64,000 nt of DNA from Acuticoccus yangtzensis. GTDB lineage: Bacteria; Pseudomonadota; Alphaproteobacteria; Rhizobiales; Amorphaceae. A program made the translations under genes and the position numbers. Below are positions 1 to 8,862 of the stretch, one piece after another (positions within the stretch are counted from its first letter, which is position 1; each line of letters starts with the position of its first letter). The DNA lies in NCBI RefSeq assembly GCF_001927245.1, contig NZ_MJUX01000003.1, positions 405,687 to 469,686 on the forward strand. The letters run 5' to 3'. The notes beneath the pieces were generated by a model that had not been told where the DNA came from, made no database searches, and was given only the letters and a program-made list of their open reading frames with translations.

Positions 1-1
1 C

Positions 2-1357
2 AACATCGCGAACGCCAATACTGTCGGCTACAAGCGAGCCGATGCCGAGTTTTCGACCCTGGTCCTGAAGTCCGGTCCTGCCAACTATCAGCCGGGCGCT
101 GTTCAGGCCAACATCACGCACGAAATCTCCCGCCAGGGCGCGCTGTCCTACACGCTGTCCAAGACCGATGTCGCCGTGCAGGGCGCCGGCTTCTTCGTGG
201 TGCAGGACCAGAACGGCGGCCACTACCTGACCCGTGCCGGCTCCTTCGTCATCGACGGCCAGTCGGGCGACATGGTCAACGCCGCCGGCTTCGCGCTGAT
301 GGGCTTCCCCTCGATCGACGGTCAGGAGCCGTCCATCACGCTGAACGACACGGCCGGCCTTCAGGTCGTGAACCTCGACTACATGAACATGCGGGCGACC
401 CCATCCACCGTCGGCACCTTCCGCGCCAACTTCGACGAAGGCGCCGAGGTGATCGACCCCGGCACCAACAACACGCCCGGCAACACCGCGGCCGGTGCCA
501 CCACGAGCGATCCCGTCGTCGACGTGAACTACACCGTGAAGTCCTCGGTCATCGCCTACGACGATCTTGGCCGCGCCAAGACGATCGACATCTACATGAC
601 GAAGATACAGGACTACGACCCGCTGGCGCCGACCGACCCGCAGTGGGAAATCGTGATGTACGACCAGTCGACGCGCAACACCGCGTTCGAGGGCGACTTC
701 CCCTACGCCGTGCCCAATCCGCCGCTGGGTGAGGCCGCCGCCACCGAAGCCTGGATCGGCAAGGCCACCGTGACCTTCGATCCGACCAACGGCTCCATCT
801 CGGCGATCGAGACCTTCGACGAGAAGACGGGCGCTTCCAACGGCGTGACGCTCGTCGACCCGAACAATCCGGATCAGCAGGCGCTCATCCAGGTCGCCCT
901 GCCGGACGCCGAAGACCGCCTGGTGATGAACTTCTCCGGCACCACCCAGCTCGCCGCCGACTACGAGCCGCTCGAAGTCGAGATCAACGGCAACGCTCCG
1001 GCGACGGTGCAGGAGGTCGGCATCTCCGACGACGGCCGCGTCTACGCCGTCTACGAGGACGGCTCGGAGGTCGAGTTCTACCGCCTGCCGCTCGCCAATG
1101 TCCCGGCGCCGGATCAGATGGAGCCGCTTCCCGGCAACGTCTATCGCATCACGCCCCAGTCGGGTGCCGTTCGGATCGGCCTGCCGAACGATGCCGGCAA
1201 CGGGTCGCTGGTCGTCGGCGCGGTGGAGCAGTCCAACGTCGACCTCGCCTCCGAGCTGACCGACATGATCATCGCGCAGCGCGGCTACACCGCCAATTCC
1301 AAGAGCTTCCAGACGGGCAACGAGCTTCTCGACGTCCTGATGAACCTCAAGCGCTAA
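2..1357 (+). CDS. flgE: Flagellar hook protein FlgE (5' end outside window)
   Basis: Structural subunit of the flagellar hook, exported through the flagellar type III system and polymerised outside the cell. The reading frame is already open at base 2, where it encodes the rod/hook signature NIANANTVGYKRADAEF, so the true start lies upstream and an internal ATG at 176 should not be taken as the start. The C-terminus (SNVDLASELTDMIIAQRGY, then TANSKSFQTGNELLDVLMNLKR) is the conserved C-terminal helix of hook and rod proteins. A stop lies 10 bases before flgK. It is the first visible gene of a hook/filament operon in the order usual for Rhizobiales. The identity as FlgE rather than FlgF/FlgG rests on length (more than 450 residues) and on the flgK-flgL neighbours. 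Confidence 0.93.
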   Translation, partial: NIANANTVGYKRADAEFSTLVLKSGPANYQPGAVQANITHEISRQGALSYTLSKTDVAVQGAGFFVVQDQNGGHYLTRAGSFVIDGQSGDMVNAAGFALMGFPSIDGQEPSITLNDTAGLQVVNLDYMNMRATPSTVGTFRANFDEGAEVIDPGTNNTPGNTAAGATTSDPVVDVNYTVKSSVIAYDDLGRAKTIDIYMTKIQDYDPLAPTDPQWEIVMYDQSTRNTAFEGDFPYAVPNPPLGEAAATEAWIGKATVTFDPTNGSISAIETFDEKTGASNGVTLVDPNNPDQQALIQVALPDAEDRLVMNFSGTTQLAADYEPLEVEINGNAPATVQEVGISDDGRVYAVYEDGSEVEFYRLPLANVPAPDQMEPLPGNVYRITPQSGAVRIGLPNDAGNGSLVVGAVEQSNVDLASELTDMIIAQRGYTANSKSFQTGNELLDVLMNLKR

Positions 1358-1367
1358 GGATCACACG

Positions 1368-2753
1368 ATGAGTCTCGACGTTGCAGCCAACGTCGCGCGA
1401 CAAGCGCTGATTGTCGCGCAGCAGCAGATCGCGCTCTCCGGCCGCAACGTCGCGGCCGCCGGCGATCCGACGCGCAGCCGCACCTACGCCACCCTCTCCA
1501 CCACCATCGACGGTGGCGTCCACGTCTCCTCGGTCCGCCGGGCCGAGGATCTGGCCCTCTTCACCCGCATGATCGCCGCCACCTCCGCTTCGGCCGAGGC
1601 GGACGTCGTGCTCGCCCATCTCCAGGTTCTGGAAGACACGATCGGCGACCCGGAGGACGGCACCTCGATCGCCTCCATGATCGGCGATCTGGAAGCGGCG
1701 ATCGCCGACTATGCCAACGCGCCGGACGACCCGCTCTTCGGCCAGACCGTCATCGAAGAGGCGCGTCAGCTCGCCGAGGCGCTGAACAATGCGGCGACCG
1801 AGCTCAACATGCTGCGTGAGCGCGCCGACCAGGAAATGGCCGACTCGGTCCAGGAGGTGAACCGCCTGCTGGAAGACTTCCACGCCGCCAACAACGCGGT
1901 GAAGAAGGCGATCTCCACCGGCGCAGATCCGACGATGGACCAAGACCGGCGCGATGCGATCATCGCCGAACTGTCGATCTATATGGGCGTGTCGGTGCTG
2001 CAGCGGGACGGGGGCGACATCGCCCTCTTCACCGACAGCGGCATCACCCTCTACGACAAGTCCCCGCGCGAAGTCGCCTTCGTGCGCACCCCGGTCTACA
2101 CCGTCGACACCCAGGGCGGCACCGTCATGATCGACGGGATGCCCGTGACCGGCCCGGACGCGCCGATGCCGCTGCGCTCCGGCCTCATCGTCGGCCAGGC
2201 GACGGTGCGCGACACCATCGCGCCCACCTACCGCCTGCAGATCGACGAGATCGCCCGCGAGCTGGAAACGATGTTCGCCGATGGCACCGGCACCCTCTTC
2301 GTCACCAATGGCGGGCCGGACTATGCCGGCACCATCGCGGTGGCCGCCGCCGTCGACCCCTTCCAAGGGGGTGCGGTGGAGAATTTCCGCGACGGCTCGG
2401 GCAATCCGTCCGGCTATGCGGCCTATCCGGACCGCCTTCTGGCGCTCGGCATGGCGTTCGAGGACATCCGCCCCTGGGACGTCGATGCCGAGCTGTCCGG
2501 CGCCACGACCCTGCGCGATTTCGCGACCGAATCCGTGGGGTGGCTCGAGAAGATCCGCGTGACCGCCTACGACAAGGCCACGCGCGAACGCTCGATCCTC
2601 GCAGGCGCGTCGGACGCGTTGTCCCGCTCCACCGGCGTCAACATGGATGACGAGTATGCCCTGCAGCTCGCTATCGAGCGCAACTATGCCGCGTCCGCGC
2701 GGCTGATCACCCTCATCGACGAAATGTTCGACGAGCTTCTGAGGATCTTCTGA
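1368..2753 (+). CDS. flgK: Flagellar hook-associated protein 1 FlgK
   Basis: First hook-filament junction protein, extracellular. The 461-residue product begins with the rod-type N-terminal helix (MSLDVAANVARQALIV, with the SGRNVAAAGDP turn near residue 25) and ends with a helical segment (YALQLAIERNYAASARLITL) typical of the C-terminal D0 domain. It is shorter than enterobacterial FlgK (about 550), as is common in alphaproteobacteria. The ATG at 1368 follows the flgE stop by 10 bases. The stop overlaps the flgL start by one base (TGATG), indicating translational coupling. The name is based on position and architecture; the sequence in the middle is divergent. Confidence 0.9.
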   Translation: MSLDVAANVARQALIVAQQQIALSGRNVAAAGDPTRSRTYATLSTTIDGGVHVSSVRRAEDLALFTRMIAATSASAEADVVLAHLQVLEDTIGDPEDGTSIASMIGDLEAAIADYANAPDDPLFGQTVIEEARQLAEALNNAATELNMLRERADQEMADSVQEVNRLLEDFHAANNAVKKAISTGADPTMDQDRRDAIIAELSIYMGVSVLQRDGGDIALFTDSGITLYDKSPREVAFVRTPVYTVDTQGGTVMIDGMPVTGPDAPMPLRSGLIVGQATVRDTIAPTYRLQIDEIARELETMFADGTGTLFVTNGGPDYAGTIAVAAAVDPFQGGAVENFRDGSGNPSGYAAYPDRLLALGMAFEDIRPWDVDAELSGATTLRDFATESVGWLEKIRVTAYDKATRERSILAGASDALSRSTGVNMDDEYALQLAIERNYAASARLITLIDEMFDELLRIF

Positions 2754-3790
2754 TGCATACAGCCTACGTGTCGACGGCGGCGCTTCGCAACGCGCCGCGC
2801 TCGGAGATCGTTCGCCTGCAGGCCGAACTGACGGACCGCACGGTCGAGATCGCCACACAGCGCCACGCCGACGTCGGGCTGGCGCTGGGCTCGGACACCG
2901 GCCGCACCGTCGGGACGCGCATGGACCTCGGCCTGGTGGAGACGCTGCTCATCTCGAACGGGTCCGCCACCGCGCGGATGGAGCAGACGCAGACCGCGCT
3001 CGCCGACCTCGAGACCATCGCCTCGGAGATGCTCGCCTCGATGGTGGCGCTGCCCCCCGGCAACGCCGCGGCGACGACGCTCAGCATCCAGGCCTTCTCG
3101 TCCCTGGACCGCTTCTCGGACCGGCTCAACGCATCGGACGGCGGGTCCTACCTGTTCGGCGGCCAGAAGAGCGACACGCGGCCCGTGGAGCGCTTCGACA
3201 ACGGGCCGCAGGCCGCCATCGAGGCCGCCTTCACCACCAAGTTCGGCTTCCCGCCCAGCGATCCCTTGGCGGAGACGATCACCGTCACCGACATGCAGGA
3301 CTTCCTCGCCAACGAGTTCGCCGATCTCTTCACCCTGGCGAACTATACCGGCACCTGGTCGCACGCCTCCTCGGACCGGATGGTGAGCCGCATCTCCCCG
3401 TCCGAGCGCATCCCGACCAGCGTGACGGCCAACGAGGAGGCCATGCGCACGATCGCCATGAGCTTCTCGATGATTGCCGGCCTCAACTTCGAGGGCCTCA
3501 ATCAGGAAGTGCGCAACGCGGTGGTCGCCGAGGCGCGGATCGTCATGGGCACCGGCATCACCCAGGTCGTCAGCCTGAAGTCGATGCTGGGCTTTGCCGA
3601 AAACGCCGTCGCAAAGGCGAACGACCGGATGAGCCTGTCGCGGGACATCCTGCGGACCAAGATCGCCGATCTGGAAGGCGCCGATCCGGTGGAGGCGAAG
3701 GTGCGAATCGACCTGATCACCACCCAGATCGAGATGAGCTACGCGCTCACCAACCAGCTCTCACGCATGTCTATCCTCAACTACGCCTAA
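2753..3790 (+). CDS. flgL: Flagellar hook-associated protein 3 FlgL
   Basis: Second hook-filament junction protein (345 residues). It has a flagellin-like N-terminal helix (EIVRLQAELTDRTVEIATQR, about residues 18-37), a segment SDGGSYLFGGQKSDTRP near residue 130 that matches the flagellin-family 'G.YLFGG..T.PF' motif, and a flagellin-like C-terminal coiled coil (KIADLEGADPVEAKVRIDLI, then TTQIEMSYALTNQLSRMSILNYA). The start overlaps the flgK stop by one base. It is followed within 12 bases by flaF, so flgE-flgK-flgL-flaF-flbT form one transcription unit. Confidence 0.9.
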   Translation: MHTAYVSTAALRNAPRSEIVRLQAELTDRTVEIATQRHADVGLALGSDTGRTVGTRMDLGLVETLLISNGSATARMEQTQTALADLETIASEMLASMVALPPGNAAATTLSIQAFSSLDRFSDRLNASDGGSYLFGGQKSDTRPVERFDNGPQAAIEAAFTTKFGFPPSDPLAETITVTDMQDFLANEFADLFTLANYTGTWSHASSDRMVSRISPSERIPTSVTANEEAMRTIAMSFSMIAGLNFEGLNQEVRNAVVAEARIVMGTGITQVVSLKSMLGFAENAVAKANDRMSLSRDILRTKIADLEGADPVEAKVRIDLITTQIEMSYALTNQLSRMSILNYA

Positions 3791-3802
3791 GGAGAGCGAC
3801 CT

Positions 3803-4153
3803 TTGACGGCGAGTATCTATGCGGACGTTATCCAGGGCGGCAGCGAAATGGGCCGCGAACAGGAGAAAGAGGCCTTCGACCGGGGCATCTCTCTCATGGA
3901 AGCTGCCCAGGCCCGCCCCGACGATTTCGAACGCAAGCGAGACGCCGCCCGACACGTTCAGACCCTGTGGGGCTACCTGATCAAAGATCTGTCGCACCCC
4001 GCGAACGACCTTTCCGATGAACTGAAGGGCAACCTGATCTCCATCGGCCTGTGGGTCATCCGCGACATCGACGCGATCATCAGCGGGTCGAAGACCGACT
4101 GGGCCCCCCTCATCGAGATCAACAAAACCGTGCGCGAAGGACTGGCCACATGA
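3803..4153 (+). CDS. flaF: Flagellar biosynthesis regulator FlaF (TTG start)
   Basis: 116-residue protein of the FlaF family, which in alphaproteobacteria promotes flagellin synthesis and secretion in opposition to FlbT. Visible features are the family pattern AYADVIQ..-like N-terminus (MTASIYADVIQGG), a central FERKRDAARHVQTLWGYLIK segment and the C-terminal LISIGLWVIRDIDAI motif. The start is TTG at 3803 with a GGAGAG ribosome binding site at 3791-3796; no in-frame ATG gives the conserved N-terminus. The 3' end overlaps the chosen flbT start (ATGA). Confidence 0.9.
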   Translation: MTASIYADVIQGGSEMGREQEKEAFDRGISLMEAAQARPDDFERKRDAARHVQTLWGYLIKDLSHPANDLSDELKGNLISIGLWVIRDIDAIISGSKTDWAPLIEINKTVREGLAT

Positions 4154-4800
4154 CTGCCTCGACCAACCGACGCTCCCCGCAGCCCGACGAGGGCCGGCGC
4201 GAGAGCCCCCGTCCGATGCACATCTCGCTTCGTGCAGGTGAGCGACTGTTCTTGAATGGTGCCGTCCTGCGCGTCGACCGCAAGGTGACGCTGGAGCTGC
4301 TCAACGACGCGACCTTCCTCCTGGAAAACCACGTCCTCCAGGTGGAAGACACCAAGACGCCGATGCGCCAGCTCTACTTCGCCGTGCAGGCGATGCTGAT
4401 GGATCCGGCCAACGCCCCCGCCAGCCGCGCTCTGTTCGAGGCGATGGCCCACGACGTCACCCAGATCTACCGCTCGCAGACACTGCGCGGCGGCATTCTG
4501 GAGGCGGTGCGCCAGGTGCTGTCCGACCGGCCCTTCCATGCGCTGAAGACCCTGCGCGGCCTGTTCGCGGAGGAGACCGAGGTGCTGGCCGGACTGGAGG
4601 CGAGCCGGGTGCAGAACGCCGCGGCCCAGTCGTCCGCTCCGGTGTCGGAGCTGCCGAAGGCTCCGGCCAAGGCGGCGGCTCCGACGGGCGGCGAAATCCC
4701 CAAGCCGATCGCCGCCGGCAGTGGCACCGAGACGATGGACGAGGCCGCGTTCGCAGCGGTCGGCCAGCCGCGCCGCGCATCCGCCGGTCTCTCCCATTGA
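4150..4800 (+). CDS. flbT: Flagellin mRNA regulator FlbT
   Basis: FlbT family post-transcriptional repressor of flagellin, which binds flagellin mRNA leaders and couples filament synthesis to hook completion. The core is SLRAGERLFLNGAVLRVDRK followed by VTLELLNDATFLLENHVLQ and MRQLYFAVQAMLMDP, all typical of the family. I place the start at the ATG (4150) that overlaps the flaF stop, giving 216 residues. An internal ATG at 4216 directly before the conserved core is equally possible and would give 194 residues. The tail beyond residue ~155 is a low-complexity Ala/Pro-rich extension that is longer than usual. Confidence 0.88.
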   Translation: MTASTNRRSPQPDEGRRESPRPMHISLRAGERLFLNGAVLRVDRKVTLELLNDATFLLENHVLQVEDTKTPMRQLYFAVQAMLMDPANAPASRALFEAMAHDVTQIYRSQTLRGGILEAVRQVLSDRPFHALKTLRGLFAEETEVLAGLEASRVQNAAAQSSAPVSELPKAPAKAAAPTGGEIPKPIAAGSGTETMDEAAFAAVGQPRRASAGLSH

Positions 4801-4890
4801 CGCAGCCCCATTCCCGCAGCGCCGGGCCGGCCGGGCCTGTCCCCCGCTGTCCCTGATCGCCCGCACTTTCCGCATTGAAGGAGCAAGGCC

Positions 4891-5295
4891 ATGTCCGTCT
4901 CTCCCATCAGCGCCGTCGGCACCAACACGGCAAACCAGACCTCGGCGCTGCAGCCCTCCGGCCCGTCGTCGCTCGACTACGACGCCTTCCTGCAGCTCCT
5001 GGTGACGCAGATGCAGAACCAGGACCCGCTGAACCCGATGAACGACACCGAGTATGTGGCCCAGCTCGCCACCTTCTCGAACGTCGAGCAGAACATCATC
5101 ACCAACGAGAACCTGCAGGCCATGCTGACGGCCCAGTCGCTGGGTGATGCGGGATCGCTGATCGGCCGGACCGTGACGAGCGGTGACGGGACCAGCGGCG
5201 TCGTTACCGAGGTGCAGATCACCTCTCAGGGCAACATCGCCATCCTGGACAACGGGGCGGTGATCACGCTCGGCCAGGGCATGACGATCCGCTGA
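4891..5295 (+). CDS. flgD: Flagellar hook cap protein FlgD
   Basis: Hook assembly scaffold that caps the growing hook. The N-terminal part carries the strongly conserved FLQLLVTQMQNQDPLNPM motif (about residues 32-49) followed by YVAQLATFSNVEQN. At 134 residues it is the short alphaproteobacterial form without the large C-terminal FnIII/Tudor domains of enteric FlgD. A strong ribosome binding site (AAGGAG near 4877) precedes the ATG. A 90-base gap separates it from flbT, and fliQ starts 2 bases after its stop. Confidence 0.95.
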   Translation: MSVSPISAVGTNTANQTSALQPSGPSSLDYDAFLQLLVTQMQNQDPLNPMNDTEYVAQLATFSNVEQNIITNENLQAMLTAQSLGDAGSLIGRTVTSGDGTSGVVTEVQITSQGNIAILDNGAVITLGQGMTIR

Positions 5296-5297
5296 TC

Positions 5298-5564
5298 ATG
5301 ACGGAAGTTGATGCCATCGACCTCGTTCAGTCGGCGATCTTCACCGTCCTCATCGCCTCGTCCCCGGTGGTGGGCGTGGCGATGCTGGTCGGCGTGACGA
5401 TCTCACTGATGCAGGCGCTGACGCAGATCCAGGAAATGACGCTGACCTTCATCCCGAAGATCATCGCCATTCTGGTGGTGGCGGCGCTGACGGCCAGCTT
5501 CGTCGGCGGGCACATCTATGCCATGACCGAAGAGATCTACGGCAAGATCGAAACCGGCTTCTGA
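5298..5564 (+). CDS. fliQ: Flagellar export apparatus protein FliQ
   Basis: Small inner-membrane component of the flagellar type III export gate (88 residues). Two hydrophobic segments (about residues 13-38 and 51-75) flank the conserved loop with ALTQIQEMTLTFIPKI, the hallmark of FliQ/SctS proteins. It starts 2 bases after flgD. In many Rhizobiales flhA follows directly; here the next gene is a convergent methyltransferase, so the operon appears to end at fliQ. Confidence 0.96.
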   Translation: MTEVDAIDLVQSAIFTVLIASSPVVGVAMLVGVTISLMQALTQIQEMTLTFIPKIIAILVVAALTASFVGGHIYAMTEEIYGKIETGF

Positions 5565-5565
5565 C

Positions 5566-5583
5566 CGGCGGCGCCGGCCGCCG
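5566..5583. terminator. GC-rich hairpin between convergent fliQ and methyltransferase genes
   Basis: CGGCGGC / GCCGCCG arms of 7 bp with a 4-base loop lie 2 bases after the fliQ stop and just before the stop of the convergent methyltransferase gene. There is no T-run on either strand, so this is only a possible terminator. Confidence 0.3.
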
Positions 5584-5590
5584 CCGTTAC

Positions 5591-6376
5591 TCAGTCGCGC
5601 CGCAGGACGAACACGTCGCCCGGCACCGGCTCGCCTTCCTCCATGCGCACGGTGACGGGCTCGCTGGCAACCAGCGTCAGCCCCGCGGCGCCGAAGGTGT
5701 CGGCGATATAAGCCGGGGCGTGGGCGAAGCGCTGCGTGTCGGTCACGCGCCAGCCGCTTTCGGCGCGCTCGGTGGAGGCGACCAGCAGGCCGCCCGGTGT
5801 GAGGCACGGCCGCGCCGCCGCGGCGAAGGGCTTCAGGTCGCCGAGATAGGGCCACACGTCGGTCGCGACGATGAGGTCGAACGGCGACTCGTCCCATTCC
5901 GCCAGGAAGTTGACCGCCTCGCCCACGTAGAGGTCCTGGTACACGCCGCGCTCGTCGGTCATGTCCAGCATCTCTTCGGCGAGGTCGACGCCGACGATCC
6001 CGATCGCCACGTCCTTGAACGCCACGCCGGCGAGGCCCGTGCCGCAGCCGAGGTCCAGCATGCGCGCCGGCGGATTGACGTAGGGGCCCGCGAGGCGCCG
6101 GGCGATGGCGGGGACGTCGTAGCCGAGGTCGCCGACGAGGATGTCGTCGAACTCCTCCGCGTGCTGGCCGAAGAGGGTGGCGACGTAGGAGGGCGGGGCG
6201 GCCTTGGGGGTGGCGCGGCCGTAGCGGGCGAGGCGCATCACCACGCCGCAATGGTCGTCCGGGTCGATCTCCAGGCAGCGCAGGAAATGCTGCACCGCGG
6301 TTTCGATGTCGCCTGAGTCCTCCGCTGCGCGGGCGGCGTCGTAAGCTTCGCCCAGCGCCTCTTCGTCGATGCTCAT
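5591..6376 (-). CDS. Class I SAM-dependent methyltransferase with N-terminal TPR-like segment
   Basis: 261-residue protein. The N-terminal ~50 residues (EALGEAYDAARAAEDSGDIE, then TAVQHFLRCLEIDPDD) look like one TPR repeat. The rest is a Rossmann methyltransferase with motif I LDLGCGTGLAG (about residue 107), the acidic end of strand 2 (IVGVDLAEEML), and DLIVATDVWPYLGDL as motif IV. The family resembles TPR-containing methyltransferases annotated as NDUFAF/BioC-like, but the substrate cannot be told. The ATG has an AAGGA site upstream. It is followed on the same strand by nothing; cfa lies 69 bases upstream on the same strand, so the two may be co-transcribed. Confidence 0.8.
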   Translation of the reverse strand: MSIDEEALGEAYDAARAAEDSGDIETAVQHFLRCLEIDPDDHCGVVMRLARYGRATPKAAPPSYVATLFGQHAEEFDDILVGDLGYDVPAIARRLAGPYVNPPARMLDLGCGTGLAGVAFKDVAIGIVGVDLAEEMLDMTDERGVYQDLYVGEAVNFLAEWDESPFDLIVATDVWPYLGDLKPFAAAARPCLTPGGLLVASTERAESGWRVTDTQRFAHAPAYIADTFGAAGLTLVASEPVTVRMEEGEPVPGDVFVLRRD

Positions 6377-6445
6377 CGGGTCCTTTTCATGCGTTGTGCG
6401 GCCGGGGCCACGCGGGTCGAAGGCCGCCGCCCGCGGCCCTCGCCG

Positions 6446-7690
6446 TCACCCCTTGCGGGCGACGAGGGCGGGCTGGGACGGCGCCACGCGGTCGCGGTTG
6501 GCGAGCGTGCGCTCGGCCGAGGTGATGTAGTCGCGTGTCAGGGGCACGGTGTCGATCGACTTGGCAAGCTGAATCTGGAACACCATCATGTCGCCTGTGC
6601 GGAAACTGGCCTCCGAGCCCGCCAGATAGAACTCCCACATGCGGGCGAAGGTCTCGCCGCGCAAGGCCACCGCCTCCGCGCGCCGCGCCGTGAAGCGCTC
6701 CAACCAGTGCTTCAGCGTCTCCGCATAGTGCAGGCGCAGGATCTCCACGTCGGTGACGATGAGGCCCGCCCGCTCCACCGCCGGCAGCACTTCCGAGAGG
6801 GACGGGATGTAGCCGCCGGGAAAAACGTAGCGCTCGATGAACGGGTTGGTGGAGCCGGGCTCGCCGGTGCGGCCGATGGAGTGGATCACCGCCACGCCAT
6901 CGTCCTTCAACAGCCGCGCGCAGGTCTTGAAATATTCGTCATAGTAGCCGACGCCCACATGCTCGAACATGCCGACCGACACGATGCGGTCGAAGGTTTC
7001 GGAGACGGCGCGATAGTCCTGGACGCGGAAGGTGGCGTTGGGCACCTCGGCCGCGCGCGCGCAGGCGTATTCGGCCTGCTTGTCGGCCAGCGTGATGCCG
7101 ACCACGTCCGCCCCGGTGATCTCGGCGAGGTAGAGCCCCATGCCGCCCCAGCCGCAGCCGATGTCGAGCACTTTCTGGCCGGGCTTCAGCAGCATCTTGG
7201 CGGCGATGTGCCGCTTCTTCGCCCGCTGCGCCTCCTCCAAAGACATGTCGAAGTGCGGGAAGTAGGCGCAGGAATATTGCCAGTCCTCGTCGAGGAAGAG
7301 GCGGTAGATCTCGTTGCCGACATCGTAGTGGTAGCTGGCATTGTGGCGCGCCGCGCGGGCGGTGTTGTGCTGGTGCCAACGGCGTGTCGCCTTGCGCAGG
7401 ATGTGGGCGAGGCGGGACTGGCCGGTCGCCTCGAAGTTGCGCATCAGCATCACGAGGAGCGAGGTGAGATGGCCCTCTGTGAGCGACCATTCACCGTTCA
7501 TGTAGGTCTCGCCGAGGGTCAGCTCGGGATTGCCGATCAACGCCCGTTCGACCTTGGGACTGTCGAGCGTCATCGTGTGGGGCGGGCCGCTGCCGTCGCC
7601 ATATCGATGCGTCACGCCCGCGGTATCGATGACTTTGAGGTTGCCTTGGCGCACGACGCTGCGCAGAAGCCGGTTCAGAATTGGGTTCAT
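6446..7690 (-). CDS. cfa: Cyclopropane-fatty-acyl-phospholipid synthase
   Basis: Transfers a methylene from S-adenosylmethionine to unsaturated acyl chains of membrane phospholipids. The 414-residue protein has an N-terminal lipid-binding domain (IGNPELTLGETYMNGEW), the conserved YHYDVGNEIYRLFLDEDWQY motif (about residues 143-162), the SAM motif VLDIGCGWGGMGLYLAE (about 194-210), the family segment IVSVGMFEHVGVGYYDEYF, and IERYVFPGGYIPSLSEVLP. All key CFA synthase motifs are present, and the length matches the family. ATG at 7690 with TAGGAG upstream. Its 5' region faces the rplI terminator, so it probably has its own promoter in 7691-7820, but none is clear. Confidence 0.94.
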   Translation of the reverse strand: MNPILNRLLRSVVRQGNLKVIDTAGVTHRYGDGSGPPHTMTLDSPKVERALIGNPELTLGETYMNGEWSLTEGHLTSLLVMLMRNFEATGQSRLAHILRKATRRWHQHNTARAARHNASYHYDVGNEIYRLFLDEDWQYSCAYFPHFDMSLEEAQRAKKRHIAAKMLLKPGQKVLDIGCGWGGMGLYLAEITGADVVGITLADKQAEYACARAAEVPNATFRVQDYRAVSETFDRIVSVGMFEHVGVGYYDEYFKTCARLLKDDGVAVIHSIGRTGEPGSTNPFIERYVFPGGYIPSLSEVLPAVERAGLIVTDVEILRLHYAETLKHWLERFTARRAEAVALRGETFARMWEFYLAGSEASFRTGDMMVFQIQLAKSIDTVPLTRDYITSAERTLANRDRVAPSQPALVARKG

Positions 7691-7820
7691 CGCGCTTCTC
7701 CTACCCAGGCGGAAAAGGCTCCTTCACGAAGGCCGGGGACCCGCCTGCGACAGATTATCCGTGCCATTGCACATGGTGCGGCCTCCTAAACAATCCAGTC
7801 AAAAACGAACGGCCTTCAAA

Positions 7821-7857
7821 AACGAAAAAACCACCCCGGCAGCGTGTGCCGGGGTGG
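7821..7857 (-). terminator. Intrinsic terminator of the rpsF-rpsR-rplI operon
   Basis: Perfect 11-bp stem (CCACCCCGGCA at 7831-7841 with TGCCGGGGTGG at 7847-7857) and a 5-base loop. On the minus strand it is followed directly by TTTTTTCGTTTTTG. It sits about 60 bases past the rplI stop, in the right orientation for a Rho-independent terminator. Confidence 0.9.
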
Positions 7858-7917
7858 TCGTGGCGATCGAATGAGGCGGCGTGGTGCGGGAAGAGCCCCG
7901 TGGCGCCGCGGCTTGGA

Positions 7918-8505
7918 TCAGACGTCGGGCTGGTCGCCGAGGCCGGGGACTTCGGCGTCCGCCTCGGGGGCGTCGGCCTCGTCCTCGTAGTCGTCGTCAT
8001 CATCGTCGTCGTAACGCTCGGCGAGGACGTCTTCGCCCTTGGCCTGGCGCTCCGCTTCGTCGGCGGAGCGGGCGACGTTGATGGTCACCGGAACGATCAC
8101 CTCCGGGTGGAGGACGAGGGTGACCTCGTGCAGGCCGATGGCCTTGATTGGGGTGCCGAGGTCGACCTGGCGGCGCTCGACGCTGAAGCCCTCGTTGGCG
8201 AGAACGTCGGCGATGTCGCGGGTGGACACCGAGCCGTAGAGCTGGCCGGTCTGGCCGGCCTGGCGGATCGCCACGAAGGTCTTCCCGGCGACGCGCTTGC
8301 CGACGGCTTCGGCGCTGTCACGGCGTTCCGCGTTGCGCTCCTCGAGGTCCGCCTTCTGGGCCTCGAACTTGGCGCGGTTGTCGCGGTTGGCGCGCAGGGC
8401 CTTGCCCTGGGGGAGAAGGAAGTTGCGGGCGAACCCGTCCTTCACGCGCACTTCCTGGCCCATCTCGCCCAGCTTGGGGACGCGCTCCAGAAGAATGACT
8501 TGCAT
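7918..8505 (-). CDS. rplI: 50S ribosomal protein L9 with acidic C-terminal tail
   Basis: Large-subunit protein bL9. The N-terminal domain is canonical ([20 protein letters not shown], then [16 protein letters not shown]), followed by the connecting helix and the C-terminal domain ending near residue 150 ([19 protein letters not shown]). The 195-residue product carries about 40 extra residues, mostly Asp/Glu including a run [17 protein letters not shown], a tail frequent in alphaproteobacterial L9. ATG at 8505. Third gene of the S6-S18-L9 operon; a 108-base gap separates it from rpsR. Confidence 0.97.
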   Translation of the reverse strand: MQVILLERVPKLGEMGQEVRVKDGFARNFLLPQGKALRANRDNRAKFEAQKADLEERNAERRDSAEAVGKRVAGKTFVAIRQAGQTGQLYGSVSTRDIADVLANEGFSVERRQVDLGTPIKAIGLHEVTLVLHPEVIVPVTINVARSADEAERQAKGEDVLAERYDDDDDDDYEDEADAPEADAEVPGLGDQPDV

Positions 8506-8613
8506 CGTCTTTGTCCTATCTGTCCCGCCCCCGATCCGAGATCGTGGCGGTTAGAGGCCGGCGGTGCCGCGCCCCAGATGGTGCCGGTGGAAAGGCTCCA
8601 CCGGCGGGGAAGA

Positions 8614-8862
8614 TTATTTGATGACGTAGGGCAGCAGGCCGAGGAAGCGCGCGCGCTTGATGGCCTTCGACAGCTCGCGCTGCTTCTTCGCGGAGACCGC
8701 GGTGATGCGCGAGGGGACGATCTTGCCGCGCTCGGAGATGTAGCGCTGCAGGAGCTTCACGTCCTTATAGTCGATCCGCGGCGCGTTCGGGCCCGAGAAG
8801 GGGCACGTCTTGCGGCGGCGGAAGAAGGGGCGGCGGGTCGGAAGCTGGGCGATATCAACCAT
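8614..8862 (-). CDS. rpsR: 30S ribosomal protein S18
   Basis: 82-residue bS18 with the typical [16 protein letters not shown]-terminus, [20 protein letters not shown] core and [20 protein letters not shown] followed by [12 protein letters not shown]. The ATG overlaps the rpsF stop by one base (TAATG), implying coupled translation. Confidence 0.98.
   Translation of the reverse strand: MVDIAQLPTRRPFFRRRKTCPFSGPNAPRIDYKDVKLLQRYISERGKIVPSRITAVSAKKQRELSKAIKRARFLGLLPYVIK

Noticed and set aside
1347..2858. Open frame of 503 codons antisense to flgK
   Set aside because: His/Arg/Gly-rich translation typical of antisense frames in high-GC coding DNA; flgK on the plus strand is clearly the gene.
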